In this document: positions 37,613-48,651 of the stretch, piece after piece
How positions within the stretch are numbered: position 1 is the stretch's first letter
Layout of the letters: every line of letters starts with the position of its first letter
Origin: Lamellibrachia columna
Taxonomy: Eukaryota > Annelida > Polychaeta > Sabellida > Siboglinidae
Assembly: GCA_963662155.1 (NCBI GenBank)
Contig: OY759268.1
Coordinates: 56,012,457 to 56,076,456 of the forward strand
DNA: 64,000 nucleotides
Direction of reading: 5' to 3'
Program-made: the position numbers and the translations under genes
Notes under the pieces: model-generated
Told to the model about the DNA's origin: nothing
What the model saw: the letters and a program-made list of their open reading frames with translations, nothing else
Databases searched by the model: none

Positions 37613-38062
37613 ACATACTGGTTCCAAGTTACATCTGGAGTGAGACAAGGGTGTGTCCTATCACCGCCGCTATTCATTGTATACATGAACAAGATAACAC
37701 TGAGCAAATACTGGTTCCAAGTTACATCTGGAGTGAGACAAGGGTGTGTCCTATCACAACTGCTATTCATTGTATACTTGAACAAGATAACACTGAGCAC
37801 ATACTGGTTCCAAGTTACATCTGGAGTGAGACAAGGGTGTGTCCTATCACCACTGCTATTCATTGTATACATGAACAAGATAACACTGAGCACATACTGG
37901 TTCCAAGTTACATCTGGAGTGAGACAAGGGTGTGTCCTATCACCACTGCTATTCATTGTATACATGAACAAGATAACACTGAGCACATACTGGTTCCAAG
38001 TTACATCTGGAGTGAGACTCGGGTGTGTCCTATCACTAGTGCTGTTCTTTGTATACATGATA
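37613..38062 (+). repeat. 93-bp (31-codon) tandem array over an RT motif, five units
   Basis: ggttccaagttacatctgga recurs at 93-base spacing from 37620. Each unit encodes YWFQVTSGVRQGCVLSPLLF and eleven more residues. The array copies the conserved RT block just ahead of the catalytic box. Confidence 0.97.
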
Positions 38063-38189
38063 AGATGACATAGGACTAATCCTGAACCAGAAGCCTTAGA
38101 TGAAATGCTGTTTGTCGATGACCAAAGCCTTGTAAATGAAGATGAAAAGAAGTTGTAAAAGCATACAAACAGCCTGAACACTGACACAA

Positions 38190-38714
38190 AGTGATTTATG
38201 AGAATGCGTCTGGATTTATCTTCTGGCCCCTTTGTTCAGTAGTGTACGGTAGTCCACGCAGTAGTGCTGCCATGTAGCGTACGACAGAGAGTGATGTTTC
38301 ACAATGCAAAGGCGCTACCTAGTGACTAAGGTTTAACTACTTGAGTGAATATATACCATTACATTAAGGTTAAGGTGGTCAAATTTAGTATGTATAGAAC
38401 AGATTTTATGTGACGGATACAACGGTATCATTGTGAATCTCCTGTGATGAAAGTATAAGAATTATAATACATGAACTAGCGAGTTCTTATTCAGCAAGCA
38501 AGTAAGGTGCGACAAACGAATTCAGGCTTCCGAGAGGCGCTAGGCAGCTCGAAATATTCGTAATATTAATATAACGCATTAAATTGTAGGAGTTGAGTGA
38601 TGTAATTAATAACGTTGTTACCGTCTCAATGCAGAGGATCGGGTGATGTTAAATTTATAAGAAATATGAGTAATTTGAGTGTGTTCTGTGCATCTGAAGA
38701 TTGTTGGTTTAACA
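38190..38714. other. Unassigned sequence at the LINE interruption, left side
   Basis: Unique sequence between LINE coding at 38180 and the minus-strand LINE 3' end. I could not identify terminal repeats. Confidence 0.35.
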
Positions 38715-40515
38715 TGATTTAACAAGCTTGCCATCCAAGGAAAAGGCCCAGATGGCAAGTGGACAAGGAAGCCATTGGCTTATCTAGAGTCCAACATTTT
38801 TCGTCTATGTGTGACCCGCCCCGCATATATGTATCAACCTTGTTTTTAGACATATTCACGCTGCTAGCAGTTACACAATCTTTTAATAATGTTCCATTCA
38901 TTTATTGTCCTCTGTGAGAATGAGTACTTCCTGATATCCAATCTACATTGATCTTTTTCTAACGCTACCCCTCGTATCCTCAAGTTCTACTCTCTTTCTT
39001 GAGTATTTTCATACCCATTCAATATCTTAAAAACTTCAATCTGGTCTCATCTTAACCGCCTTGTCATTAGGGTTGTTAAACATTCTTTTGGCCTTTCTTT
39101 GTAGCTAATCATTTATAGCTTTTTTGTAGATGGAATAATTTTAGTTGCTCCCCTCTGTATTCGTTCAAGCATATCTATATCCTTCCTACGATATAGTATG
39201 CACGCTTGTATACAGTATTCTAAATGAGGTATAACTATTGCTTATACATATGTATAATTAGTGTTTTCCTTGTATGTAATATTTCTCCTAATCAACCCAA
39301 TAATTTTATTACCCTTTGAAGCTGCAATACCACATTGCTCTGAAATTTTCATATCAACACTTATTGTTACACCTAAATACTTTTCTTTTACAGTAGTTTA
39401 CAGTATTTTCCATATTAAAGTTTACATACAAGTTCCCGTGTCCTGTGTGTAGGTATTTACATTTCCCAAAATTTAAAAACATCTGCCATTTTTAGACCAT
39501 TTAACTTATTTGTCTAGATCGTTTTGTAAATGTTGTTTATCACCATCAATGTTAACCTTTCTAAACATGTTTGTGTAATCCGCACATTTCAGTACGTTGC
39601 TTGTTATATTATCGTCGAAGTCATTGATATATATATATATATATATATTAAGAATTATAAAGGCCTTAATACTGACCATTGTGGTACCCCACTCCAAACT
39701 TATTTCCAGTTTGAAACCTCTCCATCTAGTACAAAGCCATTGTTCTATCAAGTCGATTATGTCCTCCCCGATATCATGGGCTTTTAATTGAAGTAGTAGT
39801 AGTATATGTGGCACTTTGTCAAAAGCTTTCTGAGAATCTAAGTAGATAATATATACTGGTGTTCCTTCGTCTATTCACTTTGTGACAAAAACATGGCATA
39901 TTTGTTAAGCATGACCTCCCTTTTACGAATCCATGTTGAGATGAATTTAATAATGTATGCCTAACAAGGAAGTCCACCATATGGTCTTTAATTAACCTTT
40001 CTAACATTTTACAAATTACTGATGTTAAACTCACTGGCCTTTAATTCTCTGACTTATTTACGGAACCCTTTTTAAATATTGGTTGTTTGCTTTTTTCCAT
40101 TCACTAGGAACCACTCATTCTTTTAATGACAAATTGAACACTCTTGCAAGTGGTACGCTAATTTGTTCTACTGTTTCCGTGAGTAGTTTTGGATGAATTC
40201 CATCCACTCCAGGTGATTTATCATCCTTCATTGTCTTTATTTTCTTAGCTACAATTTCTGGAGCTACAACTAACTGCCTTAAATAGTCTGATTTAGCCTC
40301 CTGACACTTAGCATCTGGAACTAATAATGAACTAATATCCTATTTGGTAAACACTGAACTGAAGTAACCATTTAGGTCTTCCGCCATTAAAAAACCTTGC
40401 GTGATTATATTTTCAGCACTGTCTTCTAGGGTTCCAACCTTGTCTCGTACGTTTTGTTTACTCCTGATATATGCATAAAAACTCTTGCTGTCATATTTTA
40501 TGTTACGTACTGATG
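38715..40515 (-). pseudogene. CR1-like LINE, RT to 3' end
   Basis: Minus-strand reading from about 40510: YDSKSFYAYIRSKQNVRDK, DDKSPGVDGIHPKLL-type RT start, VSLTSVICKMLERLIKDHMV (near 40033), LLNSSQHGFVKGRSCLTNM, then INDFDDNITSNVLKCADYTN (near 39640-39570), where CADY replaces the usual FADD. It ends with KDCVTASSVNMSKNKVDTYM and LGWQAC near 38730. A TA run (39626-39648) sits just before the catalytic region. Copies of the same 3' end occur at 44757-45140 and 50507-50650. Confidence 0.85.
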
Positions 40516-41252
40516 GTTGGTTATGAAATACGACTATTTAGAACTTAATATTTTTATAGGACCCCGATGTCCTAGAACGTGATGTCGCAATACTAGTTAC
40601 GGTTTAGTTTGCATTGAGCTCTGCTATTGGTAAGTTAGACTTCCAGCACATTATGGCCGCCTTAGTATTTAACTAATGTACACGAAGTTAGGAACATACT
40701 ATTAGTTTGTGCGGTGCTACGATGTTGTGAAGTCTTCTCGTATCCAAGACATAGGCTAACTATGAATAATCGGTTTATTTTCGAACACGTCTTGTGGCTG
40801 TAACTTCATCGTAAAGTGACTCGATCCAACCTTGTATACATCGGTTGTGACTGCTACAACAAGGGTTAAACACCCTTCATCACGTCTACGAACATCTTCG
40901 ACTTACGTACAAGTCAACTTTCTTCTCCATCGAGTCGAATTAAGGTAAACCTATCTTCACTTGACGGAGCGTCAAACCTTGCAAGTGCCACCACACAAAT
41001 CAAAACTTGTTACGAACAACGTCCTGATACAGAATTCGCACTGTCATGTGGGTGAGCTGTCAACTGTGTGATGTATTACTAGACGCCGTTACGGGTTTAC
41101 TTTATTTTGTTTCATATTAAATAAATTGGATTCTCCATTACTATCAGCGGTTCTATGTTGTGATTATGTTCCACCCTACATTGATGCACGTTTTGTCACG
41201 AGCCAGTCACTTTGTTCTCCGCCGCCAATATCAGAACCAAAACTTGTGACAA
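40516..41252. other. Unassigned sequence at the LINE interruption, right side
   Basis: Contains attaaataaattgg near 41118. No coding similarity seen; it may be part of the inserted element. Confidence 0.35.
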
Positions 41253-41900
41253 ACACCACCTGTGAAGAATTCGATATGAAGATGAGCAAGACCGAGGCGA
41301 TGAAGATGAGCAAAACACCCTGTAAATTTAACATCAATATCAAAGGCACTCAACTCCAACAAGTGACCGAGTTCAAGTACCTCGGCAGCATATTTACAGA
41401 TGATGGACGATTTAACAGAGAAGTCGAAACAAGAGTCCAGAAAACAAACAATGTCAACTTCCAACTCGCGTGGTCGGAACAACACCAGCCCAACACTACG
41501 CACAACAACAAACAACGTCAGCTTCCAACTCGTGTGGTCGGAACAGCACCAGCCCAACACTACGCACAACAACAAACAACGTCAGCTTCCAACTCGTGTG
41601 GTCGGAACAGCACCAGCCCAACACTACGCACAACAACAAACAACGTCAGCTTCCAACTCGTGTGGTCGGAACAGCACCTGCCCAACACTACGCACAACAA
41701 CAAAGAATCAATTGGTTTGTACATCTAACACGCATGGCCAAAAACCAACTGGCCCTCAAGGCATAAAACATCAGGATGGCACGCTTCAAAGCGAGAGGGA
41801 GACCCAGAAAAACTTGGAATGCAGGTGTCAAAGAGACGCTGAAGACACACGACACCCCCCCTCCAGGCATTCCGGCTTACCGCTGATCTTCAGCTTAATC
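41253..41900 (+). pseudogene. LINE ORF2 C-terminus, likely continuation of 35455-38180
   Basis: NTTCEEFDMKMSKTEAMKMS (41259-41318), then QVTEFKYLGSIFTDDGRFN (near 41360-41415) and VETRVQKTN, then a tandem array. It resumes with a SIG-WFVHLTRMAKNQLALKA-like segment and a GRPRKTWN motif in the shifted frame (near 41795), typical of LINE C-terminal ends. The preceding half ends with an AYKQPEH-like region at 38165, so about 3.07 kb is probably inserted between the halves. An independent copy is also possible. Confidence 0.75.
41455..41705 (+). repeat. 64-bp tandem array in the LINE C-terminus, four units
   Basis: ccaactcgtgtggtcggaac recurs at 41461, 41525, 41589 and 41653. Later units are nearly identical. 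Period 64 shifts the frame, so three frames are open through it. Confidence 0.95.
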
Positions 41901-42017
41901 TCCCCGAGACACCCCCTGCACAAGCGGACGGATAAAATAAGTAAGATCAGATGGAATACCTACAGTGGTGGGTCTCGGATTTCTCAAAAGGTTTAGTCAC
42001 ACATTAGTTTGCCATGC

Positions 42018-42445
42018 TACCATGTACTGGCGCAACAGGTTACATGTACTGGTGCAACAGGCTACATGTACTGGCGCAACAGGTTACATGTACTGGCGCA
42101 ACAGGTTACATGTACTGGCGCAACAGGTTACATGTACTGGCGCAAAAGGTTACATGTACTGGCGCAACAGGTTACATGTACTGGCGCAACAGGTTACATG
42201 TACTGGCGCAACAGGTTACATGTACTGGCGCAACAGGTTACATGTACTGGCGCAACAGGTTACATGTACTGGCGCAACAGGTTACATGTACTGGCGCAAC
42301 AGGTTACATGTACTGGCGCAACAGGTTACATGTACTGGCGCAACAGGTTACATGTACTGGCGCAACAGGTTACATGTACTGGTGCAACAGGCTACATGTA
42401 CTGGCGCAACAGATTACATGTACTGGCGCAACAGGCTACATGCGA
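42018..42445. repeat. 22-bp minisatellite, about 19 copies
   Basis: catgtactggcgcaacaggt plus ta. Variant units (ggtgcaacaggcta) sit near both ends; the interior is almost uniform. All three plus frames are open as artefacts. Confidence 0.97.
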
Positions 42446-43289
42446 AAAACAAATGATGGTGGGCGGAGGCCATGGCCCCCATAAATACGTCACTGTCTGA
42501 AGAGCAGGCAGTGGTGGACGGACGGAGTATAACAGTTCCACCTCTCTCGAATAGATGGGAACTCGGCGGCTTATTTAGAATCACGGGGGGGGGGGGCAAC
42601 GGGGCCTGGCCTGGTTTAGTTCGCTCTGCATTCGTATTCCAAAGACAAAGGGGCGTGGTCCAATGGCCACTAAATACGCCACTGTGAGCACATAATTACC
42701 AAAGTTACGCTTACTTAACACATCGATGATAGTGGGAATCACGGAATCCGTGTCTTTCCTCACCAACCCTGTAACCACAGTCGTCTCTCTGCGAAAGATG
42801 TTCCGGTCGATGCATGGGTGGATGTCTCGAAGCGCGCCGGGTCTAAGTGCTCTCGAGGAGAGCAGACTAGATGCGCCCATCATTGTTGAGTCAGATTTGC
42901 GGGTTACAACAAGCGCATAGATGAACACTTGGATGGCAATCTTGCGAAGTTAAACGTACTGCATATAAAACAGTTAACGCAGTTTGGTTGGCGTTGGGTT
43001 CTTCCATCCTCTTCTGGTGGCACCCTCGAGCTGATGACCCTTGACGCCCTCCCACCAGGCGTCGCGCTCAACATCTCGTAGGTTACGTTGTCTCGCTTTA
43101 ACAGATACATGGTCGCCTTCGTGACCTCGTAGAGAAAATACTCCAAAAGCATCGTTTAACAGTTACAGACTCCATGTTGTGCAGGTGTTACCGTGAAGCG
43201 GCGGCAGCCAATCAGCGTCGTTATCGATATTCTACACTATGAATTAGTTTGCATGAGTTAACTTTTCAATGTGACAGTTATGCCAATAT
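42446..43289. other. No gene recognised; poly-G run
   Basis: Contains a run of about 13 G at 42584-42596. Overlapping frames on both strands (42581-42928, 42726-42920) resemble nothing I know. Confidence 0.35.
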
Positions 43290-43490
43290 AATCAACGTTT
43301 AAAGATACTCCGTGATATAAACTGATAAAGGTTCTGTCTTATTTGACGAGTTAGCCAAATGCCCGGATGAGAATCTAATTAAACTGATTATAAATTGCGT
43401 CACAATGAAAAGTACGGTATGGAACCAGGCTCTAGTGTGAGCGACACACGGTGGCGCCACAGCCCAGAGCCTGGGTAATGTAGGCTAATC
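43290..43490. repeat. Dispersed repeat, copy 2
   Basis: Matches 8380-8620 in block order, without the palindromic insert. Same orientation as copy 1. Confidence 0.6.
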
Positions 43491-43875
43491 AATGGGGTGT
43501 TCCTCCAGCCGTGCGCCGAGAACTTTGATCATATCTCGCACGATCGTATCAAGCAGACCTGCTTAAATTAGTTTGGCTAATTATGTTTACATATGGAACG
43601 CATACATCTGTACACCCAGCTTAAATCTAGCACAATCGGCACATATTAATAAAATAAGAAAACCAAACACATTTCTGGCTAAATCATATTGTTCATAAAC
43701 ATTACTATGAATTACTTGTGTATATTATGATAAAGCCCACAGTGTGCACGTGTAGCATGTTACTGCTTTAATCCGATTATAATATAATGTGCATACATTA
43801 AAACCTGCAATAGCAGCCATCTTCCTTTGTTAATTTCTGACATCTTATAAGAAGATGTATATGTCACTCTCCTCT
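43491..43875. other. No gene seen
   Basis: AT-rich unique sequence without open frames or tandem structure. Confidence 0.3.
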
Positions 43876-44030
43876 TCCTCGCTAACCAAGGGTGGTAGTG
43901 CTAAAACAGTACCACTGGCATGCCGAACTGCTGAAACGTAGATGTATCTGTTAATCCCACGTAAAGTGCGCATGAATACTTTCTATTTCGTCCCATTTCC
44001 TGTCTTGGCCGAAGAGTTTTCACAAGGGTG
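43876..44030. repeat. Single-unit relative of the 65-bp array, copy B
   Basis: tcctcgctaacc through cccacgtaaagtgcgcatga and cccatttcctgtcttggcc follows 32280-32470 block by block but contains the unit only once. Confidence 0.6.
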
Positions 44031-44059
44031 AAGATATATATGTTTGGGGAGATTTAAGC

Positions 44060-44530
44060 GCAAAAGTGTGTGACTACCAACGTTTTTCCCTGCCAGAAGT
44101 TGTTGGAAAGTTTTGATAGGGTCGTGCGAATGACAGAGGACAGCAACTGCTGCAGTTTTGTGCCATATATGACCACGTCATTACAAGCACAGTGTTTATA
44201 CAAGGAGAGCGATGGATAAACCATGAACCATGCTGATTACATTCTTGTCTAGAGGAAACTCAAAACCCAGCTAAAGAACTGTAGGAAATACAGACCGGCA
44301 TAACTTGGCTCAGATTTAGTCCTGGTCATAGCCAATATAGATGTCAAACCCTGTGCTTCAAGATCACAAAGGAAAGAAGCCAAGAGGTACGGTGTAGAAA
44401 AGCTTTTTGATAGAAATACAAAGCAAGAGTTCCACGTGAAGATTGGTGGAACCTTTGAACATCTATTGATGATAGACCAGTGAAGGAACTCTGGTTATAA
44501 TTCAAAGAGACAACACCTGAGATAAGTAAG
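44060..44530 (+). pseudogene. LINE endonuclease fragment
   Basis: Plus strand: QQLLQFCAIYDHVIT (near 44145-44190), then a DLVLVIANIDVK block (near 44310), then KRYGVEKLFDRNTKQEFHVK (44382-44440) and IGGTFEHLL. I recall this order from the end of RTE-type endonuclease domains, often annotated as craniofacial-development-protein-like. Stops and frame changes present. Confidence 0.6.
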
Positions 44531-44756
44531 AATTAAATACGGAGTATTTGCTTGACTTTTGACCTAATTAGCTTGACCAGTTTGACCGGTGTTCTCGACA
44601 ACTGAGCCTCTATTTTGTGAGAATACTACTGCCATCTGTAAAGTACGTCACGCTCAGGCGGGGTGTCCGGGTAAGCTCCACGGAGCGTTACATGGGGTTG
44701 GGGGTGTCGTGACGATCGTTACCTTCGTTATTAAAACAAGTTGGTTTGCTCGTCTA

Positions 44757-45140
44757 GCTTTAACAAGATTTAACAAGATTTGCCATCCAAGCCAAAGGCC
44801 CAGATGGCGAGTGGACAAGGAAGCCATTGGCTTATCGAGAGTCCTTCAGTGTTCATCTACGTGTAACCCGCCCTCCTGAGATATGTGTCCAACTTGTTTT
44901 TAAACATATTTACGCTGCTAGAGGTTATACAATCCGTAGATAATGTTTCATTCATTTGCTGTCCTCTGTGAGAATGAGTACTTCCTGATATCCAATCTAC
45001 ATTGATCCTTTACTAACTTTACCTCATGTACTCTAGTTCTGTTCTCTTTCTTGAGAGAGAAAAACATATTTCTATCAATATTTTCATACTCATTCAATAT
45101 CTTAAAAACTTCAGTCTGATCTACTCTTAACCTCCTTGTC
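44757..45140 (-). pseudogene. CR1-like LINE 3' fragment, second copy
   Basis: It aligns with 38715-39060 over shared blocks (ttgccatccaag, aggcccagatggc, gtggacaaggaagccattgg, gagaatgagtacttcctgat). 5' truncated, same orientation as the first copy. Confidence 0.85.
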
Positions 45141-45492
45141 TCTAGCTGTCGATATCAGACTGATAACATTGATTGCTATGCCAGCTTTGAGGTATATTTC
45201 AACTGAATGCCAACGGAAAAGGAATGCTAACTACCACATGCATCAATGAAGTGGGCAGCGGCACGCGAAAAGTCTGCCCACCTGGTGTGCCGGTGTAACA
45301 TTATACCCCGTGGGGGTGATACCCTAATATATCTTCCTCCACTCTGAATATCTCCCCCGCTAACATAATCATCACACTATTCCCCTACACAACTAGAAGG
45401 AAGAATATGGTGCAATTAAATATGTTATTATCAATGTAATCGTGTAATGACTTACTATTATCTGGCAAAAATGTCACCTGCAAAAACTCTCA
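45141..45492. other. No gene seen
   Basis: Unique AT-rich sequence between the LINE fragment and a tandem repeat. Confidence 0.3.
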
Positions 45493-45785
45493 AAAATGTA
45501 TTACATTTGTTGTCTTCAACCCATATTGTTTTATGATAATTATAGTCACGGGACGTTTATTATCACTTCCATCACAAATTATAAACAAAAATGTATTACA
45601 TTTGTTGTCTTCAACCCATATTGTTTTATGATAATTATAGTCACGGGACGTTTATTATCACTTCCATCACAAATTATAAACAAAAATGTATTACACTTGT
45701 TGTCTTCAACCCATATTGTTTTATGATAATTATAGTCATGAGACGTTTATTATCACTTCCATCACAAATTATAAACAAAAATGTA
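45493..45785. repeat. 95-bp tandem repeat, about three copies
   Basis: aaaaatgtattacatttgtt recurs at 95-base spacing. Units differ by only a few substitutions. Confidence 0.95.
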
Positions 45786-46499
45786 ATAAAATAAGAGTTT
45801 TACTCTATGTAATCAGTTGCATCATTCGCTTCGCTGCATCATTATTGGCAGTCAATACTAATGTCACTGATGCGACATTTTATGTGCAGAACTTCTTCCA
45901 GCTGGGAATCCCCGGCAGGTACAAACATGAAAACTGTAATGAGAGTTCCACATCCTAACATATTCAGCGGTAACCTGGTGATATTTAAAAATATATATAT
46001 TCGAAGAAATGTGAACGGGGCAGCTCTCATGCATTTCTTGGAAGCGCACAACATGTTTTTGTGTAACACAGCATTCTCACATTCCGCACAACATAAAGCC
46101 ACGTATCAGCACAAATGCACGAACACAATAGCCTGATGTGAAGTCGTCATATCTAATATAATCGACTTCATCGTTTGCTGTCAATCACAGAAATCGTTGC
46201 TGCTCAATGGGCAGTCGTACGTTGAAACCGTGCTAGATAGCAACCACATACGTGTCATCAGTCACACCAGACTAGCGCTATCCTGTTGAAATCCTTTCAA
46301 ATGCAGACAGAGCAAAACAATTCAAATTCCCCCCCCCCCGCCATATCGTGTATGAACCAGGTAAACACAAAATTCGAAACAACAGATACAGCACAAAATC
46401 TAAAGTCATCCACAAAGCAGCTTAATATTCGATCGGTATCACGCCACCTACCAGATCAAACTAGCAACGTGTTTGTCCTGAGATAACCCGAATGTCTCG
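45786..46499. other. No gene recognised
   Basis: Opposed open frames at 45842-46136 overlap on both strands, and neither matches a known family. A run of ten C lies at 46331-46340. Confidence 0.3.
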
Positions 46500-48370
46500 T
46501 GAACAGAAGATGCTCTGCCTCCGAATAGACAACACGAGAGGCATCGAAACACGTGAAGCGCTGAAACAAGAAGGTAACCGGTTGCAGCAACCATCCGGCA
46601 AAAAAACACTGGGAAACGCATCTGTCAAACTGGACCAGGTAGCAGATGAAGTCAGTCGAACGACGTCATGACGGTGCTAAGATGTTTAGGTCTGTCCTGC
46701 GCCTATATCTCAAACCGTACAAGCAACCCACAATAAACGACGACCAACAGTTGTAGAACCGGTAGTATTTGAAAAGCTTGTGACTGACTTCTTCACTGAC
46801 CAGTTCCGAGGAGAAATATACTTTGGAAATGAAGCATTCATCGTGAACCTCGCCCTCTACAACACCCGATCACCTACACAGAAGTAGGACGCTCAACGAA
46901 CCGCCTTAACAACAACCTCGCCCTCTACAACACCCGATCACCTACACAGAAGTAGGACGCTCAACGAACCGCCTTAACAACAACCTCGCCCTCTACAACA
47001 CCCGATCACCTACACAGAAGTAGGACGCTCAACGAACCGCCTTAACAACAACCTCGCCCTCTACAACACCCGATCACCTACACAGAAGTAGGACGCTCAA
47101 CGAACCGCCTTAACAACAACCTCGCCCTCTACAACACCCGATCACCTACACAGAAGTAGGACGCTCAACGAACCGCCTTAACAACAACCTCGCCCTCTAC
47201 AACACCCGATCACCTACACAGAAGTAGGACGCTCAACGAACCGCCTTAACAACAACCTCGCCCTCTACAACACCCGATCACCTACACAGAAGTAGGACGC
47301 TCAACGAACTGCCTTAACAACAACCTCGCCCTCTACAACACCCGATCACCTACACAGAAGTAGGACGCTCAACGAACTGCCTTAACAACAACCTCGCCCT
47401 CTACAACACCCGATCACCTACACAGAAGTAGGACGCTCAACGAACTGCCTTAACAACAACCTCGCCCTCTACAACACCCGATCACCTACACAGAAGTAGG
47501 ACGCTCAACGAACTGCCTTAACAACAACCTCGCCCTCTACAACACCCGATCACCTACACAGAAGTAGGATGCTCAACGAACTGCCTTAACAACAACCTCG
47601 CCCTCTACAACACCCGATCACCTACACAGAAGTAGGACGCTCAACGAACTGCCTTAACAACAACCTCGCCCTCTACAACACCCGATCACCTACACAGAAG
47701 TAGGACGCTCAACGAACTGCCTTAACAACAACCTCGCCCTCTACAACACCCGATCACCTACACAGAAGTAGGACGCTCAACGAACTGCCTTAACAACAAC
47801 CTCGCCCTCTACAACACCCGATCACCTACACAGAAGTAGGACGCTCAACGAACTGCCTTAACAACAACCGAGCTAGTGGAAGTGACGAGTTACCGGGCGA
47901 CCTACTAAAATGCGGATCCGAAATAGTTGCTGATCCTATAGCAGACACCTTCAACAGTGCATTAACTGAACAGCAAACACTGTCACAACTTGGTCATGGG
48001 GTTTTGATCCTGCTCTCGAAACCTGGAACGCTAGTAGGTGCAATGACCAGTTTAAAACCAATCGTGCTACTTAATGCACTAAGAAAGACGTTGTCATTAG
48101 TAGTACTTGCACGCATAACAGACAAAGTCGAAGCATTTTTCTCTCATGGACAAAGCCGATTTCGACATGGCCACATCACTTGAGATGTCATACTTGATTA
48201 TTTTTGGATAGCCGCCAGAACACATGAGCCGTGCGCTTGGCACCATCAGGCGGAGTAAGCTAATAACATTTCCTGAGTCTTTCCTCGGCGATTCGGAACT
48301 GCGAATCAACCGAATGCTCCTTGCGGAAACAACGTTGGAACCTATAGTAAAACGGGGCAAATGTCTAACA
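46500..48370 (+). pseudogene. LINE linker and RT relic of another family
   Basis: EQKMLCLRIDNTRGIETREA (near 46502) and LDQVADEVSRTT give the linker; DFFTDQFRGEIYFGNEAF (near 46788) leads into a 68-bp array. The RT starts after the array: ASGSDELPGDLLKCGSEIVA (47872-47930), LTEQQTLSQLGHGVLILLSK, LKPIVLLNALRKTLSLVVLA (48054-48112) and then FFSHGQSRFRHGHIT. In another frame [24 protein letters not shown] sequence follows near 48283. Typical RT order but no catalytic aspartates remain, and stops interrupt. Inactive. Confidence 0.8.
46846..47865 (+). repeat. 68-bp tandem array in LINE ORF, 15 units
   Basis: aacctcgccctctacaacac recurs at exact 68-base steps from 46846 to 47798. Units are essentially identical. 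The first six have cgaaccgcc; from the seventh on they have cgaactgcc. One later unit has ggatgct. Confidence 0.98.
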
Positions 48371-48467
48371 TTCACATCCACCATTGGTACATAACAACGA
48401 GACCATTGAGGTGGTTCACACTTGTGAGAGGGGGGCTCACAAAACGTGGGTTCACATACATACATAC

Positions 48468-48471
<4 letters not shown>

Positions 48472-48551
<80 letters not shown>
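48472..48551. repeat. TA microsatellite
   Basis: About 40 uninterrupted TA units directly after cacaaata. Confidence 0.98.
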
Positions 48552-48554
<3 letters not shown>

Positions 48555-48603
48555 TACTAGTCTACATACCACATTACCTGTACATTCAATGCCAAAAATC
48601 GCC

Positions 48604-48638
48604 ATATTGCCTGTACATCTATACTGTACAGGCAATAT
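48604..48638. repeat. Perfect 14-bp hairpin
   Basis: atattgcctgtaca, loop tctatac, then the exact reverse complement. The core CCTGTAC/GTACAGG is the same as in the 47-bp minisatellite unit. Confidence 0.92.
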
Positions 48639-48651
48639 TTTAACCTTCCAC

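Larger units (their letters stand above)
35455..38180 (+). pseudogene. LINE ORF2 relic: endonuclease end, linker and RT
   Basis: Endonuclease: ELIVIGDFNGRVGKR (near 35530) and CNYNGEQLLVICAAYGLW. After a frame change comes the end of the domain, SLDTDHRSVIKYKIARRHSK (near 35798-35880). The linker follows as a 29-codon tandem array, then the TLSELCKHSPREYYKGF-like part (36980), RT approach AVKTRPRNKVAGLDEI (near 37240) and ERKVPEDWQRAVLVPIW-like sequence (near 37365). Next is the GVRQGCVLSPLLF motif, itself amplified five-fold, and the catalytic box as LFVDDQSLVNEDEKK (38108-38155) where FADD or YADD is usual. Stops and frameshifts make it inactive. The continuation lies at 41253-41900. Confidence 0.85.

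Noticed and set aside
37480..38187. 235-residue minus-strand ORF
   Set aside because: Antisense shadow of the 93-bp RT-motif array.
41965..42500. Three overlapping 156-163-residue ORFs
   Set aside because: A 22-bp repeat free of stop codons keeps all three frames open; no coding signal beyond that.
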